Assembly (NCBI GenBank): GCA_903642265.1
Contig: CAHJWN010000035.1
Location: forward strand, 1-38,759
Source of the DNA: Acidobacteriaceae bacterium
Lineage (GTDB): Bacteria > Acidobacteriota > Terriglobia > Terriglobales > Acidobacteriaceae
Length of the DNA stretch: 38,759 bases
Reading direction: 5' to 3'
Within the stretch, counting starts at the first letter, position 1, and each line of letters opens with the position of its first letter. The translations under genes were made by a program, and so were the position numbers. A model generated the notes under the pieces. That model made no database searches. It saw only the letters and a program-made list of their open reading frames with translations, and was not told the origin of the DNA. Below are positions 16,005 to 23,843 of the stretch, one piece after another.

Positions 16005-16284
16005 ACTGGTCCAAAGCAAGAAGGTGACCGCCACGGTCACACTTGAACAGTCAACCGCCGAACTCGTAGACCGCTATGCCCAGTACGTGAACGGCGGGGC
16101 AGATGAAGTAGTAGACAAGGCCCTCAATTACGTCTTCGCCAAGGATAAAGACTTCCAGAAGTTTGCAGAAGAGAACAAGGGTGAACCGAAGCTGATACAG
16201 CCTCTCCGGTGCAAGCCCATCGAGTCTGTCCCAAAGGGACGCCCAGGCAGAAAACCCGGCAATGGCTCCCCTGCACAAAGCTAA
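15988..16284 (+). CDS. Small conserved-looking protein downstream of virB11
   Basis: Ninety-eight residues. The ATG at 15988 is chosen because AGGAG lies seven bases upstream; an in-frame upstream ATG lies deep inside virB11 and is unlikely. The segment KVTATVTLEQSTAELVDRYAQYVNGGADEVVDKALNYVFAKDKDF reads as strand-helix-helix, like ribbon-helix-helix DNA-binding proteins, followed by a basic tail GRPGRKPG resembling an AT-hook. It overlaps virB11 and is the last gene before the palindrome-rich gap, so it could bind the transfer origin or autoregulate. No named family recognised. Confidence 0.55.
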   Translation: MPPLLELVQSKKVTATVTLEQSTAELVDRYAQYVNGGADEVVDKALNYVFAKDKDFQKFAEENKGEPKLIQPLRCKPIESVPKGRPGRKPGNGSPAQS

Positions 16285-16455
16285 TTGATATCCCGAATCA
16301 TTCCAGCCAAGACAAAAGCGGTGCTTCGCACCCGAAGAATATGACACTCCATCCCCGATGGGGTCATGCAGCGTTGGCATATGCCAACGCTTTAGATTCA
16401 GTCAGTTAGAAAATCGCGTTCGCATATGCGAACAGCCAAAAAGGGGGCAAATCTC
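16285..16455. other. oriT: Palindrome-rich gap, candidate oriT/relaxosome operator
   Basis: This gap contains a perfect 20-base palindrome GCGTTGGCATATGCCAACGC (16371-16390) and a perfect 16-base palindrome GTTCGCATATGCGAAC (16418-16433) sharing the centre GCATATGC, 47 bases centre to centre. A nearby hairpin, CCATC/GATGG, precedes them (16349-16361). The gap lies directly upstream of a relaxosome-type RHH gene, coupling protein and MobF relaxase, the usual place for oriT in R388-like systems. I cannot identify a nic sequence by eye. The palindromes may instead be operators for the RHH protein. Confidence 0.4.
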
Positions 16456-16830
16456 ATGGACTTGGAGCAGGAACAACGCGGCATCATCAACGCACCCGAC
16501 GACCCGTTGAAACGCATTTACAGCGTCGGGACAAGGCTCAACCCGGAGGAGAACGCGGAGCTCGAAGCGCTGGCTTCGGCCCGCCATGTCACACCCGGCG
16601 AGCTGCTTCGCACCCTGATGAAGGAAGAGACACAACGCATCTCGCAGACACAGAAACCCAGCCGTGAGCTCGTGGAGATTGTCGGCCTTCGGCTCATGCT
16701 CACGAACTTCCTCAAGCCTATGGCGTACGGGAAAACCCAAACGAAGGAAGAGGTCGATGTCCTCACGGCCACCATACGCGACCGTAAGAAACCGCTCGCA
16801 CAGGAGATCGTTGACGGAGCGAAGGACTAA
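16456..16830 (+). CDS. Relaxosome accessory protein, RHH/MobC-like
   Basis: A 124-residue protein. The ATG at 16456 has AGGGGG upstream; the earlier in-frame ATG at 16426 lies inside the 16-base palindrome and is less likely. Residues about 20-55, YSVGTRLNPEENAELEALASARHVTPGELLRTLM, have the ribbon-helix-helix pattern seen in MobC/TraJ-type relaxosome proteins, followed by a helical C-terminus. Such proteins bind oriT, bend it for the relaxase and often repress their own promoter. It sits four bases before the coupling protein gene, as TrwA does before TrwB in R388. Confidence 0.65.
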   Translation: MDLEQEQRGIINAPDDPLKRIYSVGTRLNPEENAELEALASARHVTPGELLRTLMKEETQRISQTQKPSRELVEIVGLRLMLTNFLKPMAYGKTQTKEEVDVLTATIRDRKKPLAQEIVDGAKD

Positions 16831-16833
16831 GCC

Positions 16834-18900
16834 ATGGCCGACCAGGAGTGGGGAAGAGCAGAGCGGGTTATCTTTCCGCCGCACCAGCCGATTTACACCT
16901 ACGGCGCCGTTGTGGCAGCGTTCATCCTGACAGGCTTTCTCGTCTGGGTTCACTTCCAGGCGATGACTCCTTTACAGCAGGCTTACACTCCGGCCTACTT
17001 CAAATCGGGTCTTGCCACGCTCATGAACAAGAAGAGCGGCAAACACCAATTCTTCATGGTGGGTGACGGCAAAGCACCTGCCAGACCGGCATCCGACGCC
17101 GACGTGATAAACGGCAGCACACCATCCACCGGTCGCAGGCCGATCCCGCTTACGCTCTCAGACCAAGGCCGCAAGGCTGGCCTGATCGCGCTTTACAGAG
17201 GGCCCGAAGTCACTGTTTCCGAGACAGGTTTCCACCTGTTTCTGCGCAACCAGGTCTTCGGGGAACAGAGTTTTTGGAAGGAGTACGAGGCGACGCTGCT
17301 CTCAAGTGCTCTGCTGTTTCTAGCCATGCTGCCCTTCTCGATCAAGGCCGACATCAAGCGGCGCAAGCAAATGAAATATGGACGTCTGCTCCGTGGGCCT
17401 GTGGCCGTTACCCCGGCGCAGTTCAACGAACAAATGCAGGGTGACGGCTTCGGATTCCAGACAGAAGGCATGTCGGAACCCATGCGGATTCCTCAGCGAA
17501 TGGAAGCTCAGCACATTATGATTATGGGCGATACCGGGGCAGGGAAGACGACCCTCATTCTGCAGCTATTGCGGCAGATCGAAGAACGCGGGGAGATGGC
17601 GATCGTCTACGACCCGGCCGGCGAGTTCACCAAGGCCTTCTACAACCGCGACCGCGGCGACAGAATTCTGAACCCACTGGATGCTCGCTGCCCGTACTGG
17701 GGACCCTACGAAGAGCTGCGCACCAAAGCTGAAGCAGCGACACTTGCCAAGTCTCTTTACCAGCCCAGCGACACCCAGAAAGACGAGTTCTTTACCAAGA
17801 CCCCGCAGAAGATTTTTGCCCAGCTCCTGCAGAAACCCTGCACGCCCAAAGAGCTTGCCGAGTGGATGGCGAACCCTGAAGAGATCGACCGCCGTGTCGC
17901 CGGAACGGTGATGGAGCGGATGATCCCGAAAGACTCGCCGAACCAGAGAAACGGCGTCCTGGCCTCACTTGGTCTCGTCGCCGACACTTTCGAGATGCTG
18001 CCCACACTTGAAGAAGCAGCGGGGCGGCGCCTGGTCATTACGGACTGGGTGAAAGAGCGCCAGGGATGGCTTTTCATCACGTCGCGTCCCACGGAACGTG
18101 ACGCCCTAAAGCCCATCATCAGCCTCTGGCTTGACTGGCTGATCCTGCAATTACTGTCTGCCCCTACGCCCGACCAGAAGCCCGTTTACCTCGTGATCGA
18201 CGAGCTGGCCAGCCTCCAACGGCTGCCGCAACTGCATACCGCGCTGACTGAAAGCCGCAAAAGCAGGAACCCGCTGATACTTGGTTTCCAGGGTAAAGAC
18301 CAGATGGATGAGGTGTACGGCCCGCGTGTTTCCTCCGCGATGCTTTCGCAGCCGGCGACTAAAATCTTCCTCCGCACGACCGAGAACGTCGGCTCCGAAT
18401 GGATCTCCAAGATGATCGGGAAGATCGAGATCGAGCGGGTGAAAGAGACCCACAGTGGAGGCACCAACGCCCATAAGACCTACACCGTAGACCGCCAGAT
18501 CGACGCAATGGTCATGGAGTCTGAAATCAGCGGCCTGGAGGACAAGATCGCTTACATGAAGCTCGGCAATCGGGTCGTTCGTTTCAACTTCCCATACATC
18601 AGCCCGCCAAAGAGAACAGAGGCTTTCATTCGGCGGCGCGTGAAAGCGGACGAGCTCGGAAGCAAGAACGTGGTCCTCCTCACGGCGGAAGCAAAGCCCG
18701 AGACAGAGGCGATGGAGACCTTGAACTTTCCAGAGAACGAAAGGCAAGAGGCCCCTGCAGACGAAGAATTCTCCATGCCCCCCACGCAGGAAGAAGACAC
18801 CGATCAGCAGGACGATTCGACTATCGACGAACCACCACCAGAGGTACAGGTCTTGGTGGAAGATCCGCTGCCGCCCAATCCCTCCTTTGATGAAGACTAG
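16834..18900 (+). CDS. traD: Type IV coupling protein (TraD/TrwB/VirD4 family)
   Basis: A 688-residue ring ATPase that docks the relaxosome on the secretion channel. Two N-terminal transmembrane helices (about 23-40 and 154-170) enclose an unusually long loop of over 100 residues. The motor domain has Walker A GDTGAGKT at 232-239, the segment AIVYDPAGEFTKAFYNRDRGDRILNPLDARCPYW, and Walker B VYLVIDELASLQ with LGFQGKDQM. The acidic, Pro-rich C-terminal tail (about 625-688) resembles the relaxase- or substrate-interaction tails of TraD proteins. It ends two bases before the relaxase gene. Intact. Confidence 0.92.
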   Translation: MADQEWGRAERVIFPPHQPIYTYGAVVAAFILTGFLVWVHFQAMTPLQQAYTPAYFKSGLATLMNKKSGKHQFFMVGDGKAPARPASDADVINGSTPSTGRRPIPLTLSDQGRKAGLIALYRGPEVTVSETGFHLFLRNQVFGEQSFWKEYEATLLSSALLFLAMLPFSIKADIKRRKQMKYGRLLRGPVAVTPAQFNEQMQGDGFGFQTEGMSEPMRIPQRMEAQHIMIMGDTGAGKTTLILQLLRQIEERGEMAIVYDPAGEFTKAFYNRDRGDRILNPLDARCPYWGPYEELRTKAEAATLAKSLYQPSDTQKDEFFTKTPQKIFAQLLQKPCTPKELAEWMANPEEIDRRVAGTVMERMIPKDSPNQRNGVLASLGLVADTFEMLPTLEEAAGRRLVITDWVKERQGWLFITSRPTERDALKPIISLWLDWLILQLLSAPTPDQKPVYLVIDELASLQRLPQLHTALTESRKSRNPLILGFQGKDQMDEVYGPRVSSAMLSQPATKIFLRTTENVGSEWISKMIGKIEIERVKETHSGGTNAHKTYTVDRQIDAMVMESEISGLEDKIAYMKLGNRVVRFNFPYISPPKRTEAFIRRRVKADELGSKNVVLLTAEAKPETEAMETLNFPENERQEAPADEEFSMPPTQEEDTDQQDDSTIDEPPPEVQVLVEDPLPPNPSFDED

Positions 18901-18902
18901 CG

Positions 18903-21899
18903 ATGCTGACCATTTCCAAACCGTTGAATGCAGGCCAGGCGCAGAGCTATCACGCCAAAGAGTTTACGTCTGCCGAGCAGAATTATTGGCAGGAGGGCGA
19001 CCCTGCGCTTGGTGAGTGGCAGGGTGAACTCGCCACCAGGTTTGGGCTCGCTGGAGCCGTCGACGCGCAGCACTTCGCGCGTCTCACCGAGGGCCAGCAC
19101 CCGGTCACGGGCGAGCAGCTGGTGCGGAACAACAACACCCAGGAATACACCAACGCAGCAGGGGAGACAGTGAAGCCGGTTGAACACCGTGCCGGCTGGG
19201 ATGCTACCTTTTCAGCGCCTAAATCCGTCTCGCTTACCGCTCTGGTCGGAGGCGACGACCGCGTGCTGGAAGCTCACCGTAACGCCGTCACAACCGCTCT
19301 TAGAGAGCTCGAACGCTACACCCAGGCTCGCATGGGCGGCAACAATCCGGCCGAGACTACCGGCAAGTTCGTGGCCGCGAAGTTCGAGCACGATACCGCC
19401 CGGCCGGTCGACGGCTACGCCGCGCCGCAGCTCCACACCCATGCCGTCATCTTCAACATTACCGAGAGGTCCGATGGCACCAGCCGTGCCTTGCAAGAGC
19501 GAGGATTCTTCGATACGCAGCAGTTCGCAACCGCCGTCTACCAGGCGGAATTGACTTACCAGCTGCGCAACCTTGGCTATGAGCTGACTACCGGCAAGAG
19601 CGGCGCTCCGGAAATTGCCGGTTACACGCAGGAGTATCTTGACGCTTCCAGTCCACGGCGCCAGCAGATTGAAGAAGCCCTGGCCCGGTCAGGATTCAGC
19701 GGACCCGAAGCCGCTGAAATCTCCGCCCACAACAGCCGCGATAAAAAACAAATCCACACGCCTGCTGAAGTCATTGCGGCGCACCGCCAGATCGCGGGCG
19801 AGTACGGTCAGCAGGCCGACCGGATTGTAGCCGAGGCTCGCGGCCGCGGCGTTCAGCACAACCGGGTTACGGACGCGCCCAGGTGCGCGCAGGAGGCCGT
19901 CACCTTCGCTCGCGACCGCAGCTTCGAGCGCGAGGCTGTTACTGACCAGCGGACGCTTCTACGGGACGCTTTGCGTCGCGGGATGGGCGACGTGACCTAT
20001 CGAGACATACGCACGAACTTCGATCAACGCCATGCCGAGCGCGAATTCCAAACCGTACCCGGCCAGAAACACGCGACAGGCCAACAGTTCACGACACGCG
20101 AAACGATCGCGATGGAGCGGGCCATCGTTGAGCAAATGCAGCGCGGTCGGGATTCCGTCCAGCCGATCATGGCCAAGGAACAGGCCACCGCACAGGCTGG
20201 CACGCGCGAGTTCCTGAATCCGACCCAGAAGAATGCTATTAAAGAAATACTCACCACCAACGACCGCATCCACGGACTGCAGGGCCTCGCCGGTACAGGA
20301 AAGACCACGACGCTCGAATCCATCCGCGAGGGCGCAGAAAAGAGCGGCTACCTCGTGGAGGGCTTTGCCCCGACGAGCCGGGCCGCTGGCCAGCTCCGCG
20401 ATGCCAAGATCGACGCCAGCACATTGCAGGGATTTCTCGCCAAGCACCAGGCCAACCATCCCGAGAAGAAGCACCTTTACATGGTCGATGAGTCTTCTCT
20501 TGCGAGCACCCGCCAGATGCGTGACTTTCTCGAGAGGATCGGGCCGCGGGACCGCGTCGTGCTTATTGGTGACACGAGTCAGCATCAGGGCGTGGACGCC
20601 GGCAAGCCCTTTGAGCAGATGCAGGCTGCCGGGATGCGGACCTCGCTTCTCGAAAAGATCATGCGCCAGAAGGACCCTGAGCTCCTGAAAGCAGTCGAGC
20701 ACCTTTCCAAAAACGAAACCGAGCAGGGAATCAGGCTTCTCAGCGAACAGGACCGCATCACTCAGATCGTCGACCCAGCCCAGCGCATCGATGCCATCGC
20801 GAAGGATTACGCCGCTCAGCCTGAAAACACGCTGGTCGTTTCTCCCGACAACAAGAGCCGTCAGCAGATCAACGAAGCCATCCGGTATGAATTGCAAGCT
20901 GGCGGCAGCGTTTCTAAAGACGACCACACCATCAGCACGCTGACGCAACGCTCCGATATGACCGGAGCCGACCGCACCTGGGCAGGCCGGTACAACATTG
21001 GCGACATCCTCCAATACACGACCGGCAGCAAAGAGCATGGCATCGAGCGCGGCAGCTACGCCACTGTTCAGGCGGTGAACCACAAGGACAATCAGATCAC
21101 CGTGCATCGGGCTGACGGACACAGCGTCACCTACGACCCGAAACGCCTACAGGGCATCAGCGCATTCCGAGAAACCTCGCGCGAGTTCGCTCAAGGGGAC
21201 CGGGTCCAGTTCACTGGTATCAATCGTGAGCTCGGAGTGTCGAATCGCGACCTCGGGACCATCACCAAGATTGAAGGCACCCAGCTGAGCGTCAAAATGG
21301 ACGGCGACAAGCCGCGCGAGATCACGTTCGACAGTGCCCAGATGCGCCACCTCGACCACGGTTACGCTGTAACCTCGCACAGCTCGCAGGGCCTGACGAC
21401 CGGCCGAGTCCTTGTCAACATGGACACCACCACGCATGCCGAGCTCATTAACACGCGGTTCGCCTACGTCTCGATCTCCCGCGCTTCTCAGGACGCAAGA
21501 ATTTACACCAACGACGCTGCGCAGTTGGGCGAACGCCTCGCAAACAACGTCAGCAAATCCTCAGCAATAACTCTTGAACCACACCCCGGGAACACTCAGG
21601 AGAAAGTCATGGAAACCGCCTACACGCGAGCCGAAGAACATCGGCACCAAGCTCCAATTCAACTCACCTTTCCAAAAGAAGCCCCGCAGTTTGACTGGAA
21701 ACAGGAACAAGTAAACGGAACCCAGAGCTACCAGCACAGGGAAGCCCAAGGTTGGCTCCACATCGACCCCAAGGGCCAATGCCACGACCCTGACGGCCGC
21801 AACATCTCTCCGCTGCTCGCGCTCGACAAGGCCACCGATCCCGAACGCTACCAACAACAGCAGCGGACACAAGACGTCGGGGAGGGAATTGCTCTCTAA
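18903..21899 (+). CDS. traI: MobF-family relaxase/helicase (TrwC/TraI-like)
   Basis: A 998-residue bifunctional relaxase. The N-terminal relaxase domain begins MLTISKPLNAGQAQSYHAKE with candidate catalytic Tyr16 and Tyr28, and carries the metal-binding His residues in PQLHTHAVIFN (His178, His180). The RecD2-type helicase domain has Walker A GLAGTGKTTTL near 461-471, Walker B MVDESSLAS, and the late motif GYAVTSHSSQGLT. It would nick oriT, remain covalently attached to the transferred strand and unwind the plasmid. Domain order and length match TrwC of R388 (MOBF). The C-terminal 100 residues are low-similarity. Last gene of the transfer operon. Confidence 0.95.
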   Translation: MLTISKPLNAGQAQSYHAKEFTSAEQNYWQEGDPALGEWQGELATRFGLAGAVDAQHFARLTEGQHPVTGEQLVRNNNTQEYTNAAGETVKPVEHRAGWDATFSAPKSVSLTALVGGDDRVLEAHRNAVTTALRELERYTQARMGGNNPAETTGKFVAAKFEHDTARPVDGYAAPQLHTHAVIFNITERSDGTSRALQERGFFDTQQFATAVYQAELTYQLRNLGYELTTGKSGAPEIAGYTQEYLDASSPRRQQIEEALARSGFSGPEAAEISAHNSRDKKQIHTPAEVIAAHRQIAGEYGQQADRIVAEARGRGVQHNRVTDAPRCAQEAVTFARDRSFEREAVTDQRTLLRDALRRGMGDVTYRDIRTNFDQRHAEREFQTVPGQKHATGQQFTTRETIAMERAIVEQMQRGRDSVQPIMAKEQATAQAGTREFLNPTQKNAIKEILTTNDRIHGLQGLAGTGKTTTLESIREGAEKSGYLVEGFAPTSRAAGQLRDAKIDASTLQGFLAKHQANHPEKKHLYMVDESSLASTRQMRDFLERIGPRDRVVLIGDTSQHQGVDAGKPFEQMQAAGMRTSLLEKIMRQKDPELLKAVEHLSKNETEQGIRLLSEQDRITQIVDPAQRIDAIAKDYAAQPENTLVVSPDNKSRQQINEAIRYELQAGGSVSKDDHTISTLTQRSDMTGADRTWAGRYNIGDILQYTTGSKEHGIERGSYATVQAVNHKDNQITVHRADGHSVTYDPKRLQGISAFRETSREFAQGDRVQFTGINRELGVSNRDLGTITKIEGTQLSVKMDGDKPREITFDSAQMRHLDHGYAVTSHSSQGLTTGRVLVNMDTTTHAELINTRFAYVSISRASQDARIYTNDAAQLGERLANNVSKSSAITLEPHPGNTQEKVMETAYTRAEEHRHQAPIQLTFPKEAPQFDWKQEQVNGTQSYQHREAQGWLHIDPKGQCHDPDGRNISPLLALDKATDPERYQQQQRTQDVGEGIAL

Positions 21900-21931
21900 C
21901 CGCACCACATCTTCACAGATAGAGGAACACC

Positions 21932-22096
21932 ATGAAACTGACGATCGTCGAGAGCCCCAACAAACGCAAGATAGCTAAACAGACTCTTGTGAAATGCGAT
22001 TCGGCCCTCACGCGCTCCGTGTTGTTGGGCTATACCCAAGAACGACAAAAGCCCGCAGCATGTGCGGGCCTTTGTGTCCGACAGATTGCTTTCTAA
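21932..22096 (+). pseudogene. Truncated topoisomerase (Toprim) N-terminal remnant
   Basis: An ATG with an AGAGGA ribosome site 33 bases after the relaxase opens MKLTIVESPNKRKIAK, which matches the start of the Toprim domain of type IA topoisomerases (consensus like LVIVESPAKAKTI). After about 16-18 residues the similarity stops; the frame continues for 54 codons of unrelated sequence, running through the terminator at 22051-22069. Plasmid relaxase genes are often followed by a topoisomerase gene, so this looks like a gene cut off when the arsenic cargo entered, with a junction near 21980-22000. A chance match to a short motif is possible but the position is right. Confidence 0.6.
22051..22069 (-). 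terminator. Rho-independent terminator of the leftward ars operon
   Basis: Arms GCCCGCA/TGCGGGC with a 5-base loop, extended by ACAAA/TTTGT flanks. On the minus strand the stem is followed at once by TTTTG, so it best terminates leftward transcripts coming from arsR-acr3 and the Cys-rich micro-gene, 39 bases downstream of that micro-gene's stop. On the plus strand it has a CTTTG tract and may also stop transfer-operon transcripts. Confidence 0.7.
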
Positions 22097-22107
22097 GTGA
22101 TTAGACC

Positions 22108-22185
22108 CTAGCAGCAACCGCAGCAGCCGCCCTGGATACAGACGGAGCAGGTACAAGTGCAGGCTGACGTGCATTTGGTGTTCAT
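22108..22185 (-). CDS. Cysteine-rich 25-residue micro-peptide (metallothionein-like)
   Basis: A 26-codon frame, ATG to TAG, encoding 25 residues of which nine are cysteine (positions 5, 9, 11, 13, 16, 21, 22, 24, 25). It begins MNTKC, then has CTCTC spacing and ends GGCCGCC, with no aromatic residues. It lies 45 bases after acr3, on the same strand, with an AGGG sequence seven bases before the ATG, and is followed by the leftward terminator. Size and Cys-x-Cys/Cys-Cys spacing recall fungal mini-metallothioneins such as that of Neurospora. Binding of As(III) or another soft metal is inference. It is too short for ordinary gene callers and I know of no named family. Confidence 0.6.
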   Translation of the reverse strand: MNTKCTSACTCTCSVCIQGGCCGCC

Positions 22186-22202
22186 GACCTAACCCTAAGC
22201 CC

Positions 22203-22236
22203 CTGTAGAAGCGTCGTCAAATCGACGCTTCTACAG
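22203..22236. repeat. Perfect 14-bp hairpin spanning the acr3 stop codon
   Basis: CTGTAGAAGCGTCG (22203-22216) and CGACGCTTCTACAG (22223-22236) are perfect inverted arms with a 6-base loop TCAAAT. The acr3 TAG lies in the stem. There is no following T tract on either strand, so it is more likely an mRNA-stabilising or attenuating structure between acr3 and the Cys-rich micro-gene, or a recombination scar, than a simple terminator. Confidence 0.65.
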
Positions 22237-23355
22237 TGAATCTTCAACCGGTCGCACTTGAAAGCCCGTTGTCTCCCCACTGAAGTACCTTCTCCGCATC
22301 CAGAAGGCGACATTGACCAGACCGATCAGGGCGGGAACCTCGATGAGCGGACCGACGACACCGACGAACGCCTCTCCGGAGTTCAGGCCGAAGACAGCTA
22401 CCGCGACGGCGATGGCCAGTTCAAAATTGTTACCTGCCGCCGTGAAGGAGAGGGTTGCCGACTGAGCGTAGTTGGCTCCCAATCGCTTGCCCATCCAGAA
22501 GCTGACCAGGAACATGATGAGGAAGTAGATTACGAGCGGAATGGCGATCTTCACCACATCGAGCGGCAGACGTACGATCAGGTCGCCCTTGAGCGAAAAC
22601 ATGACCAGAATCGTGAACAACAGGGCGATGAGGGTGAGTGGGCTGATGCGCGGGATGAAGCGGGTTTGATACCATTCTTCCCCCTTAAGCCGGATGAGAA
22701 TGAACCGGGTGATGAAGCCGGCAACGAACGGGAGGCCCAGGTAGAGGCCGACGCTTTTTGCGATCTGGCCGATGCCGATAGGAACGACGCTTCCCTCCAG
22801 GCCAAACCACTTCGGGAGGACAGTCAGAAAGACCCAGGCATAAAGGCTATAGAAGAGCACCTGAAAGACGCTATTGATGGCGACGAGTCCAGCAACATAG
22901 TCCGTATCGCCCTCAGCCAGCTCATTCCAGACCAGCACCATAGCGATGCAGCGGGCGATTCCAATCAGGATCAGGCCGCGCATATAGGCAGGCTCACCCT
23001 TGAGGAAGACGATTGCCAGGAGAAACATCAGCACCGGCCCGATGATCCAGTTCTGCACGAGCGACAGACCGAGGACGCGCTTGTTGCGGAAGACCTCCCC
23101 CAGCTTTTCGTAGCGCACCTTGGCTAGCGGGGGAAACATCATGATGATGAGGCCGATAGCAATCGGAATGTTCGTCGTCCCAGTCTGGAAGCGGTTAACA
23201 AATCCTGCAGACGATGGGACGAAGTGACCGATGGCAACTCCAATGGCCATCGCCAAAAAGATCCAAAGCGTAAGGAACCGGTCGAGGAACGAGAGCTTCT
23301 TGTTGCGGGCAGCCGGAGCACAGTTGCGGCCTTGAGTAATGGGAGCGGTAGACAC
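22231..23355 (-). CDS. acr3: ACR3-family arsenite efflux transporter
   Basis: A 374-residue membrane protein of the Acr3 (BART superfamily) As(III)/H+ antiporter family, with about ten hydrophobic segments. The diagnostic loop [24 protein letters not shown] carries the conserved essential Cys (about residue 136), and [20 protein letters not shown] is the second family signature. I place the start at GTG 23355: it shares the final G of the arsR stop codon (TAGTG), with GAGG seven bases upstream, indicating translational coupling. TTG at 23361 is the in-frame alternative. It exports arsenite produced by the reductases encoded to the right. Confidence 0.93.
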   Translation of the reverse strand: MSTAPITQGRNCAPAARNKKLSFLDRFLTLWIFLAMAIGVAIGHFVPSSAGFVNRFQTGTTNIPIAIGLIIMMFPPLAKVRYEKLGEVFRNKRVLGLSLVQNWIIGPVLMFLLAIVFLKGEPAYMRGLILIGIARCIAMVLVWNELAEGDTDYVAGLVAINSVFQVLFYSLYAWVFLTVLPKWFGLEGSVVPIGIGQIAKSVGLYLGLPFVAGFITRFILIRLKGEEWYQTRFIPRISPLTLIALLFTILVMFSLKGDLIVRLPLDVVKIAIPLVIYFLIMFLVSFWMGKRLGANYAQSATLSFTAAGNNFELAIAVAVAVFGLNSGEAFVGVVGPLIEVPALIGLVNVAFWMRRRYFSGETTGFQVRPVEDSL

Positions 23356-23768
23356 TAGCAAACCTCACAGGGTGCAACGTCGAGCGTGATGGGGAGCGGC
23401 GCGCCTTCGAGAAGCGCGTACTTTGAGGGGGAGCAGCACGCTTTCGTGAGCCTTGCCTTGTCTGCCTGCATGGTCTTCTCTTCCTTCAACCAGCCAAGCG
23501 TCTGCTTGAGGATCTGGGAAGCTCCGATGTGCGGTGGCATGACGATGCGATAGTGCATCCACTTGCTTTCCCGCCGGGCCGAGACGATTCCGGCGCTGCG
23601 GAGGTACGCCAGATGCCGTGAAATCTTCGGCTGAGGACCGCCGAGGATCTCGACAAAGTAGCAGACACAGATTTCCTGGTCGTCCATCAGGTTCAGCAGC
23701 CGCAGCCGCGTGTTGTCGCCCAAGGCTTGAAAGAACCGTTCCACGTTGTACGTCTGTTTCGCCGCCAT
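23355..23768 (-). CDS. arsR: ArsR-family arsenite-responsive repressor
   Basis: A 137-residue winged-helix repressor starting [28 protein letters not shown]. The As(III)-sensing Cys pair sits at 34 and 36 in EICVCYF, the same location as the classic ELCVC motif, followed by the recognition helix [17 protein letters not shown]. The C-terminus adds cysteines (KACCSPS, then APCEVC at the very end) that could give extra metal ligands. ATG 23768 is preferred by similarity; upstream ATGs at 23786 and 23804 extend the frame without family resemblance. It diverges from arsM and should control both directions. Confidence 0.93.
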   Translation of the reverse strand: MAAKQTYNVERFFQALGDNTRLRLLNLMDDQEICVCYFVEILGGPQPKISRHLAYLRSAGIVSARRESKWMHYRIVMPPHIGASQILKQTLGWLKEEKTMQADKARLTKACCSPSKYALLEGAPLPITLDVAPCEVC

Positions 23769-23843
23769 ACCTTTATGTATACGCATTGACGTATTCAAAC
23801 GCAAGCCATATAGTCGCCAAAGCAGATATTCTTGGAGGCAGTT
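23769..23843. promoter_or_regulatory. Divergent arsR/arsM promoter-operator
   Basis: The 75 bases between arsR and arsM contain an imperfectly palindromic AT-rich stretch, with ATACG (23779-23783) and CGTAT (23790-23794) as perfect arms around CATTGA. This is a suitable size and place for an ArsR dimer site governing both operons. GGAGG at 23834-23838 is the arsM ribosome site. Hexamers are not clear enough to assign. Confidence 0.45.

Noticed and set aside
19959..21122. 387-codon leftward open frame opposite the relaxase
   Set aside because: Antisense shadow of the helicase domain; no ribosome site or recognisable motif.
21896..22174. 92-codon leftward frame after the relaxase
   Set aside because: Overlaps the terminator and topoisomerase stub, with no ribosome site; the Cys-rich 25-codon frame in the same region has far better context.
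22258..23127. 289-codon rightward open frame opposite acr3
   Set aside because: Very hydrophilic antisense of a membrane protein gene; Asp/Glu/Gln-rich translation is what transmembrane codons give in reverse.
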